A DNA stretch of 5,583 nucleotides. It comes from Clostridiales bacterium (GTDB lineage Bacteria; Bacillota; Clostridia; Oscillospirales; Acutalibacteraceae). The notes under the pieces are model-generated. The model saw only the letters and a program-made list of their open reading frames with translations, was not told the origin of the DNA and did not search any database. The translations under genes and the position numbers were made by a program. Below are positions 1 to 5,570 of the stretch, in pieces. The stretch covers positions 1 through 5,583 of the forward strand of contig DYBQ01000129.1 in NCBI GenBank assembly GCA_019418545.1. The letters run 5' to 3'. Numbering within the stretch: the stretch's first letter is position 1; every line of letters begins with the position of its first letter.

Positions 1-115
1 CTATTTTGTGGACTGAATCTCACATAAAGATTTTATATTTCATAGCATTAGAACAAAAAACCAGAATCTAACAGCTGGAAGAACAGCTGGGCAAGATACA
101 GAAAGGATGATTTAA
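1..115. other. AT-rich leader before the lysis cassette, no complete gene
   Basis: No complete gene is visible. All three forward frames carry stops. One frame ends with the short peptide QLEEQLGKIQKG (72-110, stop TGA at 108-110), which reads like the charged, coiled C-terminus of a phage structural or accessory protein stopping inside the endolysin ribosome binding site. It is preceded in frame by TAA at 69-71, so it could be a leftover of a decayed upstream gene or chance. I see no convincing promoter. The stretch probably lies between the tail/structural genes and the lysis cassette of a prophage. Confidence 0.4.
101..107 (+). promoter_or_regulatory. Ribosome binding site of the endolysin
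   Basis: GAAAGGA lies 8 bases before the ATG at 116. It supports that start for the endolysin, and no better in-frame start with a ribosome binding site is seen. Confidence 0.7.
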
Positions 116-1114
116 ATGGCAAACAAAACAGCAGCGGGGCTTGTACAGCACGTGAAACAGTGTTTGAAAGACGAATGGGGCTATGTATACGGTGCCATTG
201 GCCAGACCTGCACGGAAAGCCTCCTGGACCAATGCGCGGCCAGATACCCAGACAATCATCTGGCTGGCGGGCCCATGCGGGAAGCTGGCGAGAAGTGGCT
301 GGGGCGCAAAGTTGCGGACTGTTCCGGTATTGTAAAAGCCTATCTCATGAGCGATTACACCGGAGGTCCCATTAAGTACAGCGCAAAGTACGATGTGGCA
401 GTGCATTACAATTCTGCAAAGGAAAAAGGCCCCATCAGTACTATGTCTGAAGTTCCTGGCATTATCGTGTATATGCCCGGCCATGTGGGCGTGTATATCG
501 GCAATGGGGAGGTTATTGAGAGCGCCGGAACCCTGTATGGTGTGAAGAAATCAACGGTAAAGAAATCCTATGTCAGCGGCCCGTGGACCCACTGGTACAA
601 ATGCCCTTATATCGAGTATCCCGGAGAGGTGGAGCAGCCGGACGGCAACCCTGATACAGAAGAAAAGCCGGTAAAACCCGCTCCGGTTTCTGTTGATGTA
701 ACCTATCGTGTCCGGGGCGTAAAGGGGAAATGGTATCCGGCAGTGAAAAACCTGACGGACTATGCCGGTCTGCCTGGTGACGCCATCACCGATGTGGCGA
801 TTAAGGTATCTGAGGGGAAAATCAAGTACCGGGTACATATCAAGAGTGGTGGCTGGCTGCCATATGTCACAGGATATGATATCAATGAGCCGGAAAACGG
901 CTATGCCGGGGACAAGAAGTCCATCGATGCCATTGAGGTATACTACTACACCCCCGATGGCATCCAGCCCTATAAGAAGGCAAAATACCGCGTCAGCCCG
1001 CTGGGCGGCAATTATTGGCCGTGGCAGTACGATAACGAAAAGGACGACAGCCAGGACGGCTATGCCGGCAGCTTTGGCCAAGCAATTGACAGGTTTCAGA
1101 TTGTGATTGTGTGA
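116..1114 (+). CDS. Phage endolysin, NlpC/P60 peptidase with three C-terminal wall-binding-type repeats
   Basis: This 332-residue protein is predicted to cut peptidoglycan stem peptides at the end of the phage lytic cycle. Residues 1 to about 165 form an NlpC/P60-type cysteine peptidase. The catalytic Cys is C69 in the motif ADCSGIVKAY, and the catalytic His is H123 in GHVGVYIGNGEVIES. The flanking WTHWYKCPYIEYP motif is typical of clostridial phage versions of this domain. No signal peptide is present, so export should depend on the holin. Residues about 168-194 are a Pro/Glu-rich linker. Residues about 195-332 hold three units of roughly 45 residues, each following YRV...W-x-P-x-V...YAG...I-x-x-I/F-x-V, which resemble clostridial hydrophobic-W (ChW) repeats and probably bind the cell wall. 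It is followed by a small membrane/coiled-coil gene and a holin, which fits a lysis cassette. The enzyme assignment is firm. The exact bond cut (for example gamma-D-Glu to diamino acid) is inferred from the family. Confidence 0.9.
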   Translation: MANKTAAGLVQHVKQCLKDEWGYVYGAIGQTCTESLLDQCAARYPDNHLAGGPMREAGEKWLGRKVADCSGIVKAYLMSDYTGGPIKYSAKYDVAVHYNSAKEKGPISTMSEVPGIIVYMPGHVGVYIGNGEVIESAGTLYGVKKSTVKKSYVSGPWTHWYKCPYIEYPGEVEQPDGNPDTEEKPVKPAPVSVDVTYRVRGVKGKWYPAVKNLTDYAGLPGDAITDVAIKVSEGKIKYRVHIKSGGWLPYVTGYDINEPENGYAGDKKSIDAIEVYYYTPDGIQPYKKAKYRVSPLGGNYWPWQYDNEKDDSQDGYAGSFGQAIDRFQIVIV

Positions 1115-1124
1115 GGTACCGCTC

Positions 1125-1358
1125 ATGCCTGTGGAAGTAATCGTTGCAGCCATGTCCCTGTGCGGAACCGCACTGGGCAGCCTGGCCGGAATTTTAACGT
1201 CCAGCCGCCTGACCTCTTACCGTATCGGCAAGCTGGAAGAGAAAGTGAATAAGCACAACAACCTGATTGAACGCATGGTAGCCGTGGAGCAATCCACGAA
1301 GTCAGCCCATCACCGCATTGATGAAATCAGAGAGGAGATTGAAAATCATGAAAATTAA
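1125..1358 (+). CDS. Small phage lysis-cassette protein: N-terminal membrane segment plus coiled coil
   Basis: This is a 77-residue protein starting MPVEVIVAAM. I chose the ATG at 1125 because GAGG (1113-1116), overlapping the endolysin stop codon, sits 8 bases before it. The alternative TTG at 1107 lies inside the endolysin and has no ribosome binding site. Residues about 4-27 are hydrophobic and likely cross the membrane. Residues about 33-77 are a charged heptad-like coiled coil containing RIGKLEEKVNKHNNLIERM, a pattern I recognise from many Firmicutes phage proteins encoded beside the holin and endolysin. Such proteins are often left as hypothetical or loosely compared with XhlA-type holin accessory proteins, although XhlA has its membrane segment at the other end. 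The role is probably to assist the holin or anchor the lysis complex, but that is inference from context. Its stop overlaps the holin start by 11 bases, suggesting coupled translation. Confidence 0.8.
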   Translation: MPVEVIVAAMSLCGTALGSLAGILTSSRLTSYRIGKLEEKVNKHNNLIERMVAVEQSTKSAHHRIDEIREEIENHEN

Positions 1359-1629
1359 CTGGACTGTCCGTCTGAAAAACAAAACCTTCTGGCTCACAGC
1401 CATCCCGGCGCTGCTTTTGCTTGGCAGCCAGGTGTTGGCGCTGTTCGGCATCAGCTGGGATTATACCCCTTTGGCACAGCAGCTGTCCGCTATCTGCGGC
1501 ACCGTGTTCGGCCTGCTGGCCCTCCTGGGCGTAGTCAACGACCCCACCACCAGCGGAGTTTCCGACAGTACGCAGGCGCTGACTTACCAGAACCCCAAAA
1601 GGAATTATGTGGAACTGACAAAGAAATAA
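1348..1629 (+). CDS. Phage holin, phiLC3 family
   Basis: This is a 93-residue holin expected to form lesions in the cytoplasmic membrane that release the endolysin. It matches the phiLC3-type holin pattern: an N-terminal KINWxVRLKNKTFW motif, a first membrane segment at about residues 14-34, a second at about 47-66, then the family signature VVNDPTTSGVSDSTQALTY and a short charged tail ending in KK. The length is normal for the family. The ATG at 1348 is chosen because AGAGGAG (1331-1337) lies 10 bases upstream and the conserved N-terminus begins there. An in-frame ATG at 1318 would add ten residues that are only the out-of-frame overlap with the previous gene. It is the last gene of the cassette, followed by a terminator at 1727-1767. 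The cassette order is endolysin, accessory protein, holin. Confidence 0.92.
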   Translation: MKINWTVRLKNKTFWLTAIPALLLLGSQVLALFGISWDYTPLAQQLSAICGTVFGLLALLGVVNDPTTSGVSDSTQALTYQNPKRNYVELTKK

Positions 1630-1630
1630 T

Positions 1631-1704
1631 CTAACAAGATTATAACAAGCAACACAACAAATAACATAACAAAGTAAGTCGTAGAAAGTTATAGAAAGCT
1701 ATAG
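1631..1704. repeat. Short helically spaced direct repeats after the holin
   Basis: Four copies of AACAA begin at 1633, 1644, 1656 and 1668, that is 11-12 bases apart. They are followed by TAGAAAG at 1682 and 1692 and TAG at 1702, exactly 10 bases apart. The stretch is non-coding and lies between the holin stop and the terminator. Spacing near one DNA turn is compatible with a protein-binding array, such as integrase or accessory-factor sites near a prophage end, but low-complexity AT-rich DNA can also produce it. Confidence 0.4.
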
Positions 1705-1726
1705 TTTGGTCATAGATAACACAAGG

Positions 1727-1767
1727 CCGCCCCGCTCGGAGTTTTCCGGGTGGGGCGGTTTTTGTTT
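1727..1767 (+). terminator. Intrinsic terminator of the lysis cassette
   Basis: A 14-bp stem pairs 1727-1740 with 1745-1758. It is GC-rich, with two G-U wobbles and a 4-base loop GTTT, and is followed by TTTTTGTTT at 1759-1767. It lies about 100 bases after the holin stop and should end the lysis transcript just before the truncated host gene. Confidence 0.92.
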
Positions 1768-1876
1768 ATAGAACGTACCGTCTTATGACAAAGACTGCCT
1801 CGAGGACATCCGGGTACTCTTTCCAAAAGCGCAGCAGGAGCTGGTAAACTGCGCCACCAATGTCCGCATCCGGGAC
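1768..1876 (+). other. Start-less in-frame 5' extension of the Cys-rich gene; likely prophage/host junction
   Basis: The reading frame of the next gene is open back to a TAG at 1769-1771. The region encodes convincing protein sequence (NVPSYDKDCLEDIRVLFPKA, then QQELVNCATNVRIRD) leading straight into the GTG at 1877. There is no ATG, GTG or TTG in this frame between 1772 and 1876, and no ribosome binding site. The gene therefore appears to have lost its 5' end a few bases after the prophage terminator. I infer that the attachment-site junction of the prophage lies at about 1768-1785, probably near the original start codon. Confidence 0.6.
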
Positions 1877-2494
1877 GTGGAGGTGCTGACGGTTTATCTG
1901 GATTTGCAGCCGGTTCCCTTTAATAAGGGCTTCTATTCCGTTGACATGACCTTCTTCTTTGATGTGTCCCTGGACTTGTTCCGGGCTCCGGCATCGGGCC
2001 CCGTTGCAGTACATGGCATTTCCATTTTCAGCAAAAAGGTCATTCTGTACGGCAGCGAAGGGAATGTGAAAATGTTCAGCTCAGACGGCACCGGGGAAGA
2101 AATTGACAACACCGGCTGCAAGGTGCTGCCCAAAGCCACCGTGCAGGTTGCCCAGCCGGTTGCCCTGTCGGCGCGGATTTGCGACGCGGGACACCACTGC
2201 TGCGAGCCTTGCTGCCGGATTCCCGAATGCATCTGCAAGCGGTATGGCGGCGACTTTGAGACAAACGACTGCGGGCGTGTGATTTATGCAACCATCGGCC
2301 TGTTTATCATTGTGCAGATTGTCCGCAATGTGCAGATGCTGATTCCGGCCTATGACTTCTGTGTGCCGGAGAAGGAATGTGAAACCTCGTCGGATAACCC
2401 CTGCGAGCTGTTCCGGCGGATTGAATTCCCCACCGATGAATTTTTCCCGCCCAAAGCCGGCGACTGCGGCTGCGGCTGTGGGGACAGGGGATAA
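1877..2494 (+). CDS. Cysteine-rich Clostridia protein of unknown function, 5'-truncated
   Basis: The longest frame with any start codon begins at GTG 1877 (205 residues), but it has no ribosome binding site and the coding sequence clearly continues upstream to 1772 (about 240 residues in all). I read it as a truncated gene, or one split by the prophage. I do not recognise a characterised family, although the conserved-looking VYLDLQPVPFNKGFYSVDMT resembles hypothetical proteins I associate with clostridial spore-formers. The first half is beta-rich. Residues 102-132 are a Cys cluster (C102, C108, C109, C112, C113, C118, C120, C132, with H106 and H107) that could bind metal or form disulfides. 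Residues about 135-160 are hydrophobic (VIYATIGLFIIVQIV), followed by further Cys at 162, 168 and 176 and a DCGCGCGDRG tail. There is no signal peptide in what remains. A spore or envelope role is only a guess. The gene has its own terminator at 2516-2549, so it was a single-gene unit. Confidence 0.6.
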   Translation: MEVLTVYLDLQPVPFNKGFYSVDMTFFFDVSLDLFRAPASGPVAVHGISIFSKKVILYGSEGNVKMFSSDGTGEEIDNTGCKVLPKATVQVAQPVALSARICDAGHHCCEPCCRIPECICKRYGGDFETNDCGRVIYATIGLFIIVQIVRNVQMLIPAYDFCVPEKECETSSDNPCELFRRIEFPTDEFFPPKAGDCGCGCGDRG

Positions 2495-2515
2495 GTGAAA
2501 ATCCCGGTAAACAAC

Positions 2516-2549
2516 AAAAAGCCCTCGGAATCATTTCCGGGGGCTTTTT
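2516..2549 (+). terminator. Intrinsic terminator after the Cys-rich gene
   Basis: A 15-bp stem pairs AAAAAGCCCTCGGAA (2516-2530) with TTCCGGGGGCTTTTT (2535-2549), including one G-U pair, with a 4-base loop TCAT. The A-tract and T-tract flanks suggest it may work in both directions. It isolates clpB from upstream transcription. Confidence 0.92.
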
Positions 2550-2561
2550 GCAGGACTCGTT

Positions 2562-2588
2562 TTAGCACTCAAACACAAAGAGTGCTAA
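2562..2588. promoter_or_regulatory. CIRCE operator for the heat-shock repressor HrcA
   Basis: TTAGCACTC (2562-2570), a 9-base spacer, and GAGTGCTAA (2580-2588) form a perfect match to the known CIRCE consensus TTAGCACTC-N9-GAGTGCTAA. It lies 94 bases before the clpB start and only 12 bases after the previous terminator. HrcA binding here should repress clpB until stress titrates GroE-dependent HrcA folding. That mechanism is known for groE and dnaK operons and is inferred for this gene. Confidence 0.97.
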
Positions 2589-2590
2589 AA

Positions 2591-2620
2591 TTTACAAATT
2601 GATGCTTGTTTATTCATAAT
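2591..2620 (+). promoter_or_regulatory. Candidate sigma-A promoter of clpB
   Basis: TTTACA (2591-2596) and CATAAT (2615-2620) each match the -35 and -10 consensus in five of six bases, with an 18-base spacer. The promoter starts two bases after CIRCE, so bound HrcA would block polymerase. A second candidate, TTAGCA (2562-2567) with TAAAAT (2586-2591), lies wholly within the operator and would also be blocked. Which one is used cannot be decided from sequence. Confidence 0.6.
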
Positions 2621-2666
2621 TTGGTCATATTCTTCCGATATCATACAGACAGTTCCGAACCACTTT

Positions 2667-2674
2667 AAAGGAGG
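2667..2674 (+). promoter_or_regulatory. Strong ribosome binding site of clpB
   Basis: AAAGGAGG is a near-complete match to the anti-Shine-Dalgarno sequence, 7 bases before the ATG at 2682. It fixes the clpB start. Confidence 0.9.
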
Positions 2675-2681
2675 GGTTATC

Positions 2682-5306
2682 ATGAACGCTCAAAAATTTA
2701 CACAAAAATCTTTGGAAGCCATCCAGTCCGCTCAGCAGCTAACCATTGAGCGGCAGAACATGCAGCTGGAAGAAGAGCACCTGTTTTATGCGCTGCTCAC
2801 CCAGGAGGACGGGCTGATTCCCCAACTGCTGCTGAAGATGAACTGCAATATACAGGCTTTGAGTAAGGAAGCCGAAAAACTGCTGGACAAGTTCCCCCAT
2901 GTTTCCGGCCCCGGCCGGGAGGCAGGGAAGATTTATGTTTCGGCTGATGTGGATAGAGTGCTGAACGCTGCCGAAAAAACCGCCGACACCATGAAGGACG
3001 ACTATGTTTCGGTGGAGCACTTGTTCCTTTCTTTGCTGGAAAATCCCAATCAGAACCTTTCCCAGCTGTTTAAAACCTTTAACATTGACAAAAACGGCTT
3101 TTTAAATGTGCTGGTGTCTGTCCGGGGCAACACCCGCGTCACAAGCGACAGCCCTGAGGCCACCTATGACGCCTTAAAGCGTTATGGCACCGATTTGGTG
3201 GAGCGGGCCAGAAGCAAAAAGATGGACCCGGTTATCGGCCGTGACGACGAAATCCGAAACGTCATTCGTATTTTGTCCCGCAAAAGCAAAAATAACCCGG
3301 TGCTCATTGGTGAACCCGGTGTTGGTAAAACCGCCATTGCCGAAGGGTTGGCACAGCGGATTGTCCGGGGCGACGTTCCCCACTCTTTGCAGGACAAAAC
3401 CATTTTCTCCCTGGATATGGGCGCGCTGATTGCAGGCGCAAAGTTCCGGGGCGAGTTTGAGGAAAGGCTCAAGTCCGTCCTCAACGAAGTGAAGAAGAGC
3501 GAAGGCAAAATCATCCTCTTTATCGATGAGCTGCACACCATTGTGGGCGCGGGCAAAACCGAAGGCTCCATGGATGCCGGCAACCTTTTAAAGCCCATGC
3601 TGGCAAGAGGCGAGCTGCACTGTATCGGCGCAACCACGCTGGACGAGTATCGCCAATATATTGAAAAGGACGCCGCTCTGGAACGCCGTTTCCAGCCAGT
3701 GCTGGTAAACGAGCCCAGCGTGGAGGATACCATCGCCATTCTGCGCGGCCTTAAGGAGCGGCATGAGGTATATCATGGCGTGAAGATTACCGATAACGCC
3801 ATTATCGCCGCCGCCACTTTGTCTGACCGCTATATTTCCGACAGGTTCCTGCCGGACAAGGCCATCGATTTGGTGGATGAAGCCTGTGCCACCATCCGCA
3901 CCGAAATCGACTCCATGCCCACCGAGCTGGACGTGATTCAGAGAAAGATTATCCAGCACGAGATTGAGGAAGCCGCCCTGAAAAAGGAAAGCGACACCCT
4001 GTCTCAGGAGCATTTGGCCGAAATCCAAAAGGAGCTGGCCGAGATGCGGGCAGAGTTTAACTCTCTCAAAGCCAAGTGGGAAAACGAGAAGAACTCCATT
4101 GGCAAGGTGCAAAAGCTGAGGGAAGAGCTGGAAGCCCTGAACACCGAGATTGAGCGGGCAGAGGAGCAGTATGATTTGAACAAGGCCGCCGAGCTGAAAT
4201 ATGGCCGCCTGCCCCAGCTGAAAAAGGAGCTGGCAGAAGAGGAAGCCAAAGCCGAAAACGGCCAGCATCAAACCAGCCTGCTCCGGGACAAGGTGACGGA
4301 CGAGGAAATTGCCCGGATTGTGGAGCGCTGGACAGGCATCCCCGTTTCCCGCCTGATGGAAGGCGAAAGGGAGAAGCTGCTGCATCTGGAAGACATCCTC
4401 CACAAGCGCGTGATTGGGCAGGACGAAGCCGTTACCAAGGTGACGGAGGCCATCCTGCGCAGCCGTGCAGGCATCCAAAACCCCAACCGGCCCATTGGCT
4501 CCTTCCTGTTCCTTGGCCCCACCGGCGTTGGTAAAACGGAGCTGGCAAAGGCACTGGCCGCTAACCTGTTTGACGACGAAAAGAACATTGTCCGTATCGA
4601 CATGACGGAATATATGGAGAAATTCTCCGTGTCCCGCCTCATCGGCGCACCTCCCGGATATGTGGGGTATGAAGAGGGCGGCCAGCTGACCGAAGCCGTC
4701 CGCCGCAAGCCCTATTCTGTGGTGCTGTTCGACGAGGTGGAAAAGGCCCATCCCGACGTGTTCAACATCCTGCTGCAGGTGCTGGATGACGGCCGGATTA
4801 CCGACTCTCAGGGCCGCACGGTGGACTTTAAGAACACGATTATTATTCTGACCTCCAACCTTGGCTCCCAGTATTTGCTGGAAGGCATTGATGCAGACGG
4901 CAACATTACACAGGAAGCCCGGAATCAGGTGGAGGATTTGCTGAAGCACAGCTTCCGTCCCGAGTTTTTGAACCGTTTGGACGAAATCGTGTTCTACAAG
5001 CCCTTGACGAGGGACAACATCACCCACATTGCCGACTTGCAGATTGAAGATTTGAACCGCCGTTTGGAAGACAAGCAGCTTTCCTGCGAGGTAAGCGAGG
5101 CCGCCATGGATTATATTATCGACAACGGCTATGACCCGGTTTATGGCGCACGGCCGCTCAAGCGGTTTATCCAGCGGACGGTGGAAACCCTGATTGCCAA
5201 AACCATTTTGGGAAGCGATTTGCTGCCCGGCTCGGTTTTGACAGTGGATGTGGAAAACGGGGAACTCAAGGTAGGCTATCGTTTGCCTCTAAGGAAAACC
5301 GAATAA
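2682..5306 (+). CDS. clpB: ATP-dependent chaperone ClpB (Hsp100 disaggregase)
   Basis: This 874-residue cytoplasmic AAA+ chaperone threads aggregated proteins through its hexameric pore and works with DnaK/DnaJ/GrpE to refold them. The length and domain order are those of full-size ClpB. Residues 1 to about 150 are the double Clp_N domain. The first ATPase has Walker A GEPGVGKT (210-217), pore loop GAKFRGEF (252-259), Walker B IDE (281-283) and an arginine-finger region LERRF (333-337). The coiled-coil middle domain, at about 407-525, is long and Glu/Lys-rich and separates ClpB from ClpA, ClpE and ClpC. The second ATPase has Walker A GPTGVGKT (612-619), pore loop GAPPGYVGYEEGG (655-667), Walker B DE (684-685) and the sensor-2 motif GAR (822-824). 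No ClpP-binding IGF/IGL loop is evident, consistent with refolding rather than proteolysis. It is a single-gene unit with its own CIRCE, promoter and terminator. Nothing is truncated or missing. Confidence 0.98.
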   Translation: MNAQKFTQKSLEAIQSAQQLTIERQNMQLEEEHLFYALLTQEDGLIPQLLLKMNCNIQALSKEAEKLLDKFPHVSGPGREAGKIYVSADVDRVLNAAEKTADTMKDDYVSVEHLFLSLLENPNQNLSQLFKTFNIDKNGFLNVLVSVRGNTRVTSDSPEATYDALKRYGTDLVERARSKKMDPVIGRDDEIRNVIRILSRKSKNNPVLIGEPGVGKTAIAEGLAQRIVRGDVPHSLQDKTIFSLDMGALIAGAKFRGEFEERLKSVLNEVKKSEGKIILFIDELHTIVGAGKTEGSMDAGNLLKPMLARGELHCIGATTLDEYRQYIEKDAALERRFQPVLVNEPSVEDTIAILRGLKERHEVYHGVKITDNAIIAAATLSDRYISDRFLPDKAIDLVDEACATIRTEIDSMPTELDVIQRKIIQHEIEEAALKKESDTLSQEHLAEIQKELAEMRAEFNSLKAKWENEKNSIGKVQKLREELEALNTEIERAEEQYDLNKAAELKYGRLPQLKKELAEEEAKAENGQHQTSLLRDKVTDEEIARIVERWTGIPVSRLMEGEREKLLHLEDILHKRVIGQDEAVTKVTEAILRSRAGIQNPNRPIGSFLFLGPTGVGKTELAKALAANLFDDEKNIVRIDMTEYMEKFSVSRLIGAPPGYVGYEEGGQLTEAVRRKPYSVVLFDEVEKAHPDVFNILLQVLDDGRITDSQGRTVDFKNTIIILTSNLGSQYLLEGIDADGNITQEARNQVEDLLKHSFRPEFLNRLDEIVFYKPLTRDNITHIADLQIEDLNRRLEDKQLSCEVSEAAMDYIIDNGYDPVYGARPLKRFIQRTVETLIAKTILGSDLLPGSVLTVDVENGELKVGYRLPLRKTE

Positions 5307-5314
5307 GCAGAGCG

Positions 5315-5349
5315 AAAGGCAGCCCTGATTTTTCAGGCGCTGCCTTTTT
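5315..5349 (+). terminator. Intrinsic terminator of clpB
   Basis: AAAGGCAGC (5315-5323) pairs with GCTGCCTTT (5339-5347), and an inner CCTGA/TCAGG stem encloses a TTTT loop (5329-5332). There is one bulged C at 5338 and a TTTTT tail at 5345-5349. It begins 9 bases after the clpB stop codon. Confidence 0.92.
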
Positions 5350-5379
5350 GTATAATGTATAGGCAAGAGCCCCGGCGGT

Positions 5380-5406
5380 TCCGATTCCCCCTATCGGGGA
5401 AACGGA
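5380..5406. repeat. Inverted repeat (hairpin) 1 of the 3' cluster
   Basis: TCCG-A-TTCCCC (5380-5390) pairs with GGGGAA-A-CGGA (5396-5406), with a 5-base loop CTATC and one A/A mismatch. There is no T-tract, so it is not an ordinary terminator. Confidence 0.65.
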
Positions 5407-5430
5407 GGAGAGCGGCATCAGGAACAAAGA

Positions 5431-5463
5431 AGAAAAACTTTTTTTCTTGCAAAAAGTTTTTCT
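5431..5463. repeat. Inverted repeat 2 of the 3' cluster, 13-bp perfect arms
   Basis: AGAAAAACTTTTT (5431-5443) pairs perfectly with AAAAAGTTTTTCT (5451-5463) around the loop TTCTTGC. The left arm can also fold with TTTTTCTT at 5441-5448, so two alternative pairings exist. The T-rich runs on both strands could give bidirectional termination. Confidence 0.75.
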
Positions 5464-5464
5464 C

Positions 5465-5493
5465 TTTGAAAGCTTCCACTGGAAGCTTTCAAA
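5465..5493. repeat. Near-perfect 29-bp palindrome, 14-bp arms around a single C
   Basis: TTTGAAAGCTTCCA (5465-5478) and TGGAAGCTTTCAAA (5480-5493) are exact reverse complements separated only by C5479. With such a short centre it is better suited to a dimeric protein site or a cruciform than to a normal RNA hairpin. It sits one base after inverted repeat 2. Confidence 0.8.
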
Positions 5494-5495
5494 TT

Positions 5496-5529
5496 CACTT
5501 TTCAAAAATGCGCCCTGCGGCAAAAAGTG
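5496..5529. repeat. Inverted repeat 4 of the 3' cluster
   Basis: CACTTTT (5496-5502) pairs with AAAAGTG (5523-5529). Inside, CGC (5511-5513) and GCG (5517-5519) can form a small stem. The right arm overlaps a direct repeat: GCAAAAAGTTTTTC at 5449-5462 recurs as GCAAAAAGTGTTTC at 5520-5533 (13 of 14 bases). Confidence 0.55.
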
Positions 5530-5531
5530 TT

Positions 5532-5551
5532 TCGCCCATTGCGATGGGCGA
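5532..5551. repeat. Inverted repeat 5 of the 3' cluster, 8-bp perfect arms
   Basis: TCGCCCAT (5532-5539) pairs with ATGGGCGA (5544-5551) around the loop TGCG. It begins three bases after inverted repeat 4 ends and is followed at once by another GC hairpin. Confidence 0.7.
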
Positions 5552-5553
5552 TT

Positions 5554-5570
5554 GGGGGCTTCTCGCCCCC
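5554..5570. repeat. Inverted repeat 6, GGGGGC/GCCCCC hairpin near the window edge
   Basis: GGGGGC (5554-5559) pairs with GCCCCC (5565-5570) around TTCTC. It is followed by TAACCCCC, an alternative partner for the G-run. The structured stretch appears to continue beyond the window. The whole interval 5350-5583 holds no convincing gene on either strand. Confidence 0.65.

Noticed and set aside
1107..1124. TTG at 1107 as the start of the coiled-coil protein
   Set aside because: It lies within the endolysin end, has no ribosome binding site, and the adjacent ATG at 1125 has GAGG at the right distance.
551..1153. Minus-strand open frame of 200 codons over the endolysin
   Set aside because: It is antisense to a firmly identified endolysin, shows no recognisable motif, and has no supporting ribosome binding site or neighbours on that strand.
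1705..2629. The 10-mer TTTGGTCATA occurs at 1705-1714 and 2620-2629, suggesting a shared regulator or half of a CtsR box
   Set aside because: A 10-base match is expected several times by chance in a window this size, and neither copy has the tandem heptad partner needed for a CtsR site.
3588..5027. A 479-codon open frame on the minus strand
   Set aside because: It lies entirely inside clpB on the opposite strand, its translation is low-complexity Leu/Gln/Gly/His-rich, and it has no family features. It is a shadow of the clpB codon bias.
5351..5356. TATAAT just after the clpB terminator as a promoter -10 box
   Set aside because: There is no plausible -35 at 16-19 bases upstream (the region is the terminator hairpin), the TG spacing is wrong for an extended -10, and no gene follows on the plus strand within the window.
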